Of a stretch of 6,969 nt of DNA, positions 1 to 5,860 are shown one piece after another (within the stretch, counting starts at the first letter, position 1; the number at the start of each line of letters is the position of its first letter). The translations under genes and the position numbers were made by a program. The notes beneath the pieces were generated by a model. The model saw only the letters and a program-made list of their open reading frames with translations. It was not told the DNA's origin and made no database searches. Origin of the DNA: JAFGTP01 sp964472715. GTDB taxonomy: Bacteria > Fidelibacterota > UBA2242 > JAFGTP01. Location of the stretch: positions 1 through 6,969 of the forward strand of contig CAYYMT010000162.1 of the NCBI GenBank assembly GCA_964472715.1, read 5' to 3'.

Positions 1-12
1 TCCAGGTTAATC

Positions 13-40
13 CCGATAGTTTCCACAGGAAACGTATCGG
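13..40. repeat. Imperfect hairpin in left flank
   Basis: An inverted repeat whose arms are CCGATAGTTTCC (13-24) and GGAAACGTATCGG (28-40). It forms a 12-bp stem with one bulged G at 34 and a 3-nt ACA loop. No T-run follows on either strand, so it is not a standard intrinsic terminator. It lies in the roughly 50% G+C stretch left of the AT-rich operon and probably belongs to the flanking chromosome. It could be an intergenic repeat, a structured 3' end, or part of a neighbouring gene: plus-strand frames 1 and 3 are both open from base 1, to stops at 73-75 and 68-70 respectively. I cannot tell which. Confidence 0.5.
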
Positions 41-50
41 CGCGAAGCGG

Positions 51-78
51 GCATTATTCATATTTTTATGAATAATGC
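51..78. repeat. Perfect 12-bp inverted repeat, TTTT loop
   Basis: GCATTATTCATA at 51-62 and its exact reverse complement at 67-78 are separated by four T residues. The hairpin sits 32 nt past the stop codon of the helicase-PLD gene, at the point where base composition changes. It lacks a following U-tract on both strands, so intrinsic termination is not supported. It may stabilise the 3' end of the operon mRNA, act as a rho-dependent or pause structure, or mark an integration or target site. The perfect pairing is seen directly; the roles are inference. Confidence 0.6.
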
Positions 79-110
79 AGTTAATCAACAGGACAACTAT
101 TCATCAGGTA

Positions 111-2975
111 TTAATCAATTTCTAATTGTTTGATTAATTCTATTGCAATATTGTTACTGACTAACCGCATGATGCTCTCTTCTGACTTTCCGAAACTTAG
201 TAGATTGATACTGCCATACCATGTGATTTTATTATCAATAATGGCGAATTTTTGATGAATGCTGGATTTGAATGAAACATCAACACCTTTTCTGTTTAAA
301 AATTCATAAATATTTTTTAACGATTGATGTCTGTTTGAATTAAAATCTTCTGCCGGTCTGGTAACAACTGTAACCTTTATTCCTTTTTCAGATAATAATT
401 CAAAATGAGTACTCATATCTGTAACTGTTTTTCTGGTAATAAAAGGACTTACTATCAGAATTGTATTTTTTGCAGTATTTAGATCATTGATAAAAAACTG
501 TAGAAAATTTTGTCTGTTAAATATTATATTTTCAGGAGAATCCTGAATATTTTCTGCTTTTACTTTATAGCCAATCGAGGCATACCCTTTTAATCTTTTT
601 TCATACATTTTCTCCAACATTCTTATATGGAAATCGACATAGTCAAATATTTGGACTTCTTTCTTCCCTTCATACACACGATGCAATCTCCCTGCATATT
701 GTTGGAGCGTACCTTTCCATGAAAGCGGCATAGTCAAAAAAAGTGTATCAAGCCTTGGTTCATCGAATCCTTCTCCAATATATGAACCAGTAGCGACCAA
801 AACTAATGGTTTGAGTTTTGGCTGGTTAGATATATTTTTAAATTTTTCTGTTGTTTTCTTTACTCCCATACCGCCGGTAATTTTAATAACATCAATAGAT
901 AATTTTTCCAACATTTTAGTAATAATATTAACGTGATCCACTCGGTTTGACAAAACTAGTGAATTACGACCTCTCTTGTAGGAAGCAATAATATCATCAA
1001 TAATTAGCTGATTTCTTAAATCATCTTTAATCAAATTCGATTTGATTTCCTGAAAATTTAATTTTTCATCACTTTGTGATAATTTGAAAGATGTAAACCG
1101 GGGAATTAATAAATGCGAAAAGCCTCTTTTTTCAGTCTGTTGTTTTGCATCAACTAAGTAACGGATTGAGCCGCAATAGAAAAAAATTATCGGATGATGT
1201 CCATCTGAACGCATAGGTGTTGCTGTTAATCCATAAATATACTTTGCAGAAACATATTTTAATACTTGTTCGAAACTTACAGCAGGGACATGATGACACT
1301 CATCGACAATTACCATACCATAATTTTTTGCAAGATTTCTCTTTTTATCATTGTTCAGGGACTGAATTAATGCAACATCAATAATGTAATTCAATTGCTT
1401 TTTTGTACCGCATAGTTGTCCAATGAGATGTCTATTGGGTTTGCGACCTCTTTTCTTAGGTAGCGGGGGTAACTCTTCATTAATGGTTAAAAATTGTGAT
1501 AATCTTTCCTGCCATTGATTTAATAATTGTTTTCTATGAACTAAAATTAATGTATTGACTTTTCTGATCGCTATTAGTCTTGCACCAACAACCGTTTTTC
1601 CGAAAGCTGTGGTTGCGGATAAAACCCCCATACAATATTGAAGTAATCTTTCTACTGCAATTGTTTGCTGATCCCTTAAATTGCCATTGAAAGTTACATC
1701 AATTGTTTTTCCACAATCCGTTTCATCAGTTAAATTAATTTTAACCTTTTGCCCTTTTAGTAGCAATTTCAAGTCCTCTTCACATCCTCTGGGTATTGCT
1801 AAATATTTCTCATAATTTTCTGTACATGAAATAATTCGTGGTTTATTATAAGTTGGAAGTCGTAATGCCTGATGTTTATAAAATTCCGGATTTTTAAAAG
1901 CGGCTAACCTTTGTATATGATTCAATGCTTTCTGACTTAATCCTTTTTTATTAATAAACAGCATTGCTTCCCTTGTTAATTCTACTTCTTGAGGAAAATC
2001 ATTTTTTGTGAGATCGCCAATTCGTTGCCAGGGTTTGTTCGGTTCAAGTGATATACTTTTTAAATTCCCTAATTCGTTCCCTGTTTTAAGTTTTGTAATA
2101 TAATGGTGTAGATTATCTTTTGAAATTTTTTGAATATTATTAAGTAACTCCCATTGGTCATCATAAATTGAAAATTGTTCATTTACAAAGACTGAATTGT
2201 CAGTTTTTCTTGCTTCCTTTTGTAGCGGCAACGCAATGAGATTTCCAAGCCCTCCCTTGGGCATTGTATCTTGATTTGGGAAAAATCTATCGTAACTATT
2301 AAAAGAAATATCATAACGTTGATTCATTGAATATGTCAATAATAAAGTACCAAATTTTCGGGCTAGTATTGCCGATATTTCATTTTCAAAGAAAAACCAG
2401 ACATGTCCACCTTGCCCGGATCTTGATCGCTCAATTGCAAAAGGAATATTATGATTTTCACACACTATTCTGATAATATCTATATCTTTTTGCCAACCTT
2501 CATCATCAAAATCTATTGCAAGGAAATAGCAATTTTCTTGGATTGTCATGGGATATAATCCAACTACTTGATTTCCTAATAAGTGTTGTTCAATAATTTT
2601 TTTAGTTAATGGGGCATAAGACCTGTGTTTACATTTTGAACATTTAATTTGTGGTTTATGACATATACCTGTTACCCATTCATTTAGACAGACCGGAGAA
2701 TAACCGGATTGTTTCTTTTTGTTTGTCCATCTTTTGGCGTAAACATCATCACGGCCCTTGAACAAAGACATAAACAATTTTATTTTTTCATCTCTTGAAG
2801 AATGTTTATTGATGGAAGTACTGATATTTTGTTCATTGATGATTGTTGCAGATTTACTTGAGGAAGTAAAATTGTTCGACGATTGATGTGTCTTTAATTT
2901 GGCTTTTAATTTTTTATTTTCTTCAAGTAAGGAATTGTATTTTTTAAGCAGTTGTTGATAGGTTAAATGGGTCAT
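111..2975 (-). CDS. AEP primase-like / SF2 helicase / PLD nuclease fusion protein (TOTE-like)
   Basis: Large multidomain nucleic-acid enzyme of 954 residues. Residues 1-30 are a short coiled coil, followed by a Ser/Asn-rich linker to about 60. Residues 65-290 resemble the AEP domain of TOTE conflict systems. Cysteines 96, 105, 112 and 115 could bind zinc. The primase-type metal residues are in DFDD (155-158), and His191 lies in SGQGGHVWF. An SF2 helicase follows at about 430-800: Walker A ATTAFGKT (454-461), DECH (558-561), TATP (584-587), GEGFD (734-738) and QYAGRLHR (759-766). Residues 820-950 are a PLD domain with one complete HKD motif (H907, K909, D914) and GSIN (921-924). One motif per chain implies dimerisation if it is a nuclease. 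It is the last gene of the operon, 34 nt after the endonuclease stop codon. The start codon has no good ribosome binding site: AGGA lies about 18 nt upstream. The domains are clear; a defence role and any primase activity are inference. Confidence 0.9.
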   Translation of the reverse strand: MTHLTYQQLLKKYNSLLEENKKLKAKLKTHQSSNNFTSSSKSATIINEQNISTSINKHSSRDEKIKLFMSLFKGRDDVYAKRWTNKKKQSGYSPVCLNEWVTGICHKPQIKCSKCKHRSYAPLTKKIIEQHLLGNQVVGLYPMTIQENCYFLAIDFDDEGWQKDIDIIRIVCENHNIPFAIERSRSGQGGHVWFFFENEISAILARKFGTLLLTYSMNQRYDISFNSYDRFFPNQDTMPKGGLGNLIALPLQKEARKTDNSVFVNEQFSIYDDQWELLNNIQKISKDNLHHYITKLKTGNELGNLKSISLEPNKPWQRIGDLTKNDFPQEVELTREAMLFINKKGLSQKALNHIQRLAAFKNPEFYKHQALRLPTYNKPRIISCTENYEKYLAIPRGCEEDLKLLLKGQKVKINLTDETDCGKTIDVTFNGNLRDQQTIAVERLLQYCMGVLSATTAFGKTVVGARLIAIRKVNTLILVHRKQLLNQWQERLSQFLTINEELPPLPKKRGRKPNRHLIGQLCGTKKQLNYIIDVALIQSLNNDKKRNLAKNYGMVIVDECHHVPAVSFEQVLKYVSAKYIYGLTATPMRSDGHHPIIFFYCGSIRYLVDAKQQTEKRGFSHLLIPRFTSFKLSQSDEKLNFQEIKSNLIKDDLRNQLIIDDIIASYKRGRNSLVLSNRVDHVNIITKMLEKLSIDVIKITGGMGVKKTTEKFKNISNQPKLKPLVLVATGSYIGEGFDEPRLDTLFLTMPLSWKGTLQQYAGRLHRVYEGKKEVQIFDYVDFHIRMLEKMYEKRLKGYASIGYKVKAENIQDSPENIIFNRQNFLQFFINDLNTAKNTILIVSPFITRKTVTDMSTHFELLSEKGIKVTVVTRPAEDFNSNRHQSLKNIYEFLNRKGVDVSFKSSIHQKFAIIDNKITWYGSINLLSFGKSEESIMRLVSNNIAIELIKQLEID

Positions 2976-3009
2976 GACAGGTTTGTTTTTAGTTCCTAAA
3001 ATATAAAAA

Positions 3010-4695
3010 CTAAGTTTCTAGCCATGTAGACAAATTATTTTCAATTGATTTGAACCAAATTTCTTCGTCTGCTAAAACCTGGTTATTTTTCCATTGTGTT
3101 TCAAGCCAATCCTTAAGCTTTTGCGGGTTATCAAATTTATTGTTAACCCCTATTTCAATTAAATTTATGAACTGGGTAATAGTTAAGGGGATGATTTTTG
3201 TTTTTCCCCCGTAAAGTTTGGTTTTCATTTTATTCAAATTAAAATAATGCGCTAGTGTTCCTTCACTTATTTTAGGGGCAATAAAAATACAGTATGTTTC
3301 TTTTTGGACTGCTTCTTTTATTTTTCCAAAATGTCTGGGAACAGATTCATTTTCCATTCGGTATTGTGTATGACCACTTGACATTGTTACTTCTGTTATA
3401 AGACAAAACTTTTCAAATTCTGATACTATATCGGGTTTGTTGCCCGGTGCATAGTTTAAAGGCATACCATCTATATCCATGATAAAATTGCCGTCAATTC
3501 TCAATGCATAATTTAGCAAAACCAAAGCACGCCAAACGTTCCATTCCAGGAATAATGACGCATCTGCAATTTCTTTCTTTTTTATTTTTTGAAAAACAGC
3601 CAAAATTTCGGGTAGTATTTTATATGATTTTATCTCTTGTTTTTGTTGGTTAATATTATTGATTTTTATTTTCTGACTTAACTCGTCTAGTATATCTTTT
3701 AATTCTTCAATACTTAAACCTTCATCTAATTTCGATATGCCGAGTGTTTTAATTTGTCTTAGTAATAATGCCTTATTGTCATTTAATAACAGGATACTAT
3801 CCGGATCAAACAAATAATTTTTAAAATCCTTATTTGTTGAGAACTTTTTAGGTTCTCTTGGTATATTTTTCAATATATAATCTAACTCATTTTTCTTTTG
3901 CGGTGAGACTATGAGTCTTAAAGTTTTTCTTTGAAATGTTACTAATTCAGTTGCTCTGATATATCTGACAAAAGCATCAGCATAATCTTTCATGTTGGAC
4001 ATCTTTGTTGCTATAAATTTTTTTAAAGAGTCATCAGTACTTTCTCTGGTTTTATACTTTTTCGTTTTTATTTCCTCTACATATATTGAGAGTATTTCTT
4101 TAATAAAACACTCTTTGACATACATTTTTCTACTGCCTCTAAAGTTTTTTGAATCCTTTCTGAACTTTAAAATTTTCTCTTTTACAATATTAAACCTTTG
4201 GTAGTTTGTTAATTGCAAAAAAAATATTGCAATTTCTATTTTTGATAAACTCCCCAAATCATTAATCAAGCGTAGCAATTCTAAATATGGCTTCACATTA
4301 AAATTTGTTGTTTTAGATTGAGTATGATAAGGGGATGGCAGTTGGAATTTCATCAATTGTTTTGTGAATACTTCATAGTTCCGCTTTAAAGAAATAAGCG
4401 ATTGCCCAGCTTTCGTTAATTGTATTGAAGGAGATAAATCTACAAAACCTAGTGCTTTCGGCGCTCTTGTTATTCTGTCCCTGGCAGCCAGAGCCGGGTT
4501 AGCCGGAAATGTTGCACCATTATAAAAATCAGAATTAAATAATTTAATGAAAAATTTTTCTTGTAATTCCTTGTTTCCTCTCCAGTTTTCGCCATTAAAA
4601 TTTTCATGTAAAAGTTTTATTTCAGGGATTATTTTTTGAATTGTTCTGGGTGAAGTGAATCCAAACAGTGTTTTCGTTTTACTTAAATTTGCCAT
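3010..4695 (-). CDS. Type IIS restriction endonuclease, AlwI/MlyI/PleI/BstNBI family
   Basis: Predicted endonuclease of 561 residues that recognises a short asymmetric site and cleaves a few bases to one side. The N-terminal DNA-recognition part carries family hallmarks: NWRGN (37-41), ARDRITRAPKALGFV (71-85) and KQLMKFQLPSPYH (112-124). The C-terminal nuclease domain has E384 (in LEWNVWRALVLLNY), PD at 421-422, EVT at 435-437 and E448. The spacing of E384, D422, E435 and E448 (38, 13, 13) equals that of the catalytic residues I recall for the nickase Nt.BspD6I (E418, D456, E469, E482), so the active site appears intact. The ATG at 4695 is preferred over an in-frame TTG at 4707, because GGGAG sits 5 nt before the ATG and overlaps the methyltransferase end. 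Two nucleotides separate the genes, so translation is probably coupled. The recognition sequence cannot be read from the protein; family members use GAGTC or GGATC. Confidence 0.9.
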   Translation of the reverse strand: MANLSKTKTLFGFTSPRTIQKIIPEIKLLHENFNGENWRGNKELQEKFFIKLFNSDFYNGATFPANPALAARDRITRAPKALGFVDLSPSIQLTKAGQSLISLKRNYEVFTKQLMKFQLPSPYHTQSKTTNFNVKPYLELLRLINDLGSLSKIEIAIFFLQLTNYQRFNIVKEKILKFRKDSKNFRGSRKMYVKECFIKEILSIYVEEIKTKKYKTRESTDDSLKKFIATKMSNMKDYADAFVRYIRATELVTFQRKTLRLIVSPQKKNELDYILKNIPREPKKFSTNKDFKNYLFDPDSILLLNDNKALLLRQIKTLGISKLDEGLSIEELKDILDELSQKIKINNINQQKQEIKSYKILPEILAVFQKIKKKEIADASLFLEWNVWRALVLLNYALRIDGNFIMDIDGMPLNYAPGNKPDIVSEFEKFCLITEVTMSSGHTQYRMENESVPRHFGKIKEAVQKETYCIFIAPKISEGTLAHYFNLNKMKTKLYGGKTKIIPLTITQFINLIEIGVNNKFDNPQKLKDWLETQWKNNQVLADEEIWFKSIENNLSTWLET

Positions 4696-4697
4696 TT

Positions 4698-5660
4698 CTA
4701 CTCCCAAAAAATTTTATCATCAACAGCCATAGATTTTGATTGTAAAATATCTTCTCCGTCTGTTAAATATTGTGAAATTCTATTTTGTGAAGTTTCAATT
4801 GATTGAGTTGAAATATCACATCCATAAAAATTACAGTTATTATTAATTGCAGCTATTGCAGCTGAACCGCTCCCTAAAAAAGGATCGCAAATTGTAAAAT
4901 TTTGTTCTGCACTGGCAAAGATCATTGTTTGAAATAATTCAACCGGTTTTTGGGTGGGATATTTGGCCCGACTAATTCTTTTGAATCTCCAAACGTCAGG
5001 AAAACTTCTATTTCTGATTTTTCTATTGTTTTGATTTGTGGCAAATATTATATATTCATGGCGCCTTCTAAAATAATGTCCCATACCAATATTGACCTTG
5101 TCCCAGGTAATAATATTTTTAACATTAAAAAATTTTCTTACGATATGACCTAAACTCAATAAAGAATATGAATCAAACATAATATAGATATGGCCGGTAG
5201 ATTTTTTTAGCACCCTTCTGCATTCAGATAGAAATTTTGTGTAATTTTCTTCTGAATCTTCAAATTCTTCAAACCATTTACCATTTTCTTTCCCTTTTTC
5301 CGAATATTTGCCAACAATTCTACCCCGTCCTAGTTTCAATTTATTGTTCATTCCCGAGTAAGCAGGGTCTGTTGTGATTACATCAATGCTGTTTGATGGC
5401 AATTTTTTTAAAAATGAAATTGCATCCTCTCGGTAGAGCTTTAAGGAATTACTATTTGAATTATATTGAAATTCTGGTTTAATGTTTTTTAATTTCCGTT
5501 CAATTCTATCTTCCGTACTTTCGATGAGAGGTAAAATAGTCTGAAAGTATCTCTCGGAAATTTGTTCTTTCACGCAAGGAATTTTATTTTCAACTATATA
5601 AGATTTAAGTTTTTTACTAGAAATTCCGAATTCTTTTGATATTTCTGAAGTTTTATACAT
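4698..5660 (-). CDS. Site-specific DNA methyltransferase, beta class, probably N6-adenine
   Basis: Modification enzyme of 320 residues, first gene of the operon. It transfers a methyl group from S-adenosylmethionine to DNA and presumably protects host sites from the adjacent type IIS endonuclease. Motif order is that of the beta class: motif IV is TTDPAYSG (96-103, a DPAY version of DPPY), YFRRRHEYIIFAT (196-208) fits motif VIII, YPTQKPVEL is at 234-242, and the SAM-binding motif I DPFLGSGSAAIAA (259-271) lies near the C-terminus. The stretch from about 102 to 130 and residues 209-233 could hold target-recognition elements. Residues 1-45 form an extra helical segment (TSEISKEFGISSKKLKSYI) that looks like a MerR- or excisionase-type helix-turn-helix, so it may bind DNA or the promoter. 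The ATG at 5660 has AAAGGA 6 nt upstream. The family resembles partners of type IIS enzymes; N4-cytosine activity cannot be fully excluded. Confidence 0.92.
   Translation of the reverse strand: MYKTSEISKEFGISSKKLKSYIVENKIPCVKEQISERYFQTILPLIESTEDRIERKLKNIKPEFQYNSNSNSLKLYREDAISFLKKLPSNSIDVITTDPAYSGMNNKLKLGRGRIVGKYSEKGKENGKWFEEFEDSEENYTKFLSECRRVLKKSTGHIYIMFDSYSLLSLGHIVRKFFNVKNIITWDKVNIGMGHYFRRRHEYIIFATNQNNRKIRNRSFPDVWRFKRISRAKYPTQKPVELFQTMIFASAEQNFTICDPFLGSGSAAIAAINNNCNFYGCDISTQSIETSQNRISQYLTDGEDILQSKSMAVDDKIFWE
4701..4705 (-). promoter_or_regulatory. Ribosome binding site of the endonuclease gene
   Basis: GGGAG on the minus strand, 5 nt before the ATG at 4695. It lies in the last codons of the methyltransferase gene, whose TAG stop is 4700-4698. 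It decides the start: the TTG at 4707 has only an AT-rich T-run before it. Placement of the site inside the upstream gene suggests the endonuclease is translated by coupling to, and after, the methyltransferase. Confidence 0.75.
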
Positions 5661-5666
5661 TCAGTA

Positions 5667-5672
5667 TCCTTT
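5667..5672 (-). promoter_or_regulatory. Ribosome binding site of the methyltransferase gene
   Basis: AAAGGA on the minus strand, 6 nt before the ATG at 5660. It is a good Shine-Dalgarno match and supports this start codon. Confidence 0.75.
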
Positions 5673-5696
5673 TTCGTTTAAGATACAATTTTTTTT

Positions 5697-5714
5697 ATAA
5701 AATTCATAAAATTC
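5697..5714. repeat. Tandem 9-bp direct repeat upstream of methyltransferase
   Basis: ATAAAATTC occurs twice back to back on the plus strand (5697-5705 and 5706-5714), reading GAATTTTAT twice on the minus strand. It lies 37-54 nt before the methyltransferase start, where a promoter core or operator would be. The region is AT-rich, so chance is possible, but the two copies are identical across all nine bases. Confidence 0.5.
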
Positions 5715-5801
5715 TAATAGCAGGAAAACAAAATTTTACTATCATTCTATTCCAAAATTATCCTTTTTTCTGTTGGTGTATAATTATCCGCACAAATCCG
5801 C

Positions 5802-5833
5802 AAAAAAAAAGGACACCCAACCGGATGCCCTTT
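5802..5833 (-). terminator. Rho-independent terminator of the M20 peptidase gene
   Basis: On the minus strand AAAGGGCATCC (5833-5823) pairs with GGGTGTCCTTT (5818-5808) as a complete 11-bp stem, including two G-U pairs, with a GGTT loop. A run of nine T residues (5810-5802) overlaps and follows the stem. It begins 27 nt after the peptidase stop codon. On the plus strand there is no T-tract after the hairpin, so it works in one direction. It separates the peptidase transcript from the defence operon. Confidence 0.88.
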
Positions 5834-5860
5834 CCAAAATTACCAATTACAAATCACCAA

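Larger units (their letters stand above)
5661..5801 (-). promoter_or_regulatory. AT-rich operon leader and presumed promoter region
   Basis: About 140 nt lie between the peptidase terminator and the methyltransferase start, the only place in the window where an operon promoter could sit. The segment is very AT-rich. No textbook sigma-70 promoter is visible; the best pairs I found are weak, for example TTGTTT (5731-5726) with TATGAA (5708-5703) at 17 nt spacing. A promoter is inferred from position: the terminator just upstream would cut off read-through from the peptidase gene. Confidence 0.4.

Noticed and set aside
1..75. Plus-strand partial coding tail at the left edge
   Set aside because: Frames 1 and 3 are open to stops at 73-75 and 68-70, but the stretches are too short to recognise and overlap hairpins; coding is not supported.
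1596..1619. Atypical Walker A (ATTAFGKT) in the helicase as a sign of an inactive ATPase
   Set aside because: The essential GKT is intact and, as I recall, related AEP-helicases have similar TAFGKT loops, so it is a family variant.
3992..4204. Plus-strand open frame with membrane-like composition
   Set aside because: It lies wholly opposite the endonuclease gene; the hydrophobic look comes from Lys/Asn/Ile-rich codons read backwards.
4696..4707. TTG start at 4707 for the endonuclease, four codons longer
   Set aside because: It would start before its own ribosome binding site; the ATG at 4695 has GGGAG at the right distance and begins directly with MANLSKTK.
4950..5153. Plus-strand open frame opposite the methyltransferase
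   Set aside because: It is antisense to conserved methyltransferase motifs and shows no family features.
5704..5745. 13-codon leader ORF on the minus strand starting at 5745, with a weak GGA 5 nt upstream
   Set aside because: Too short, weak ribosome binding site and no attenuator-like hairpins; no evidence it is translated.
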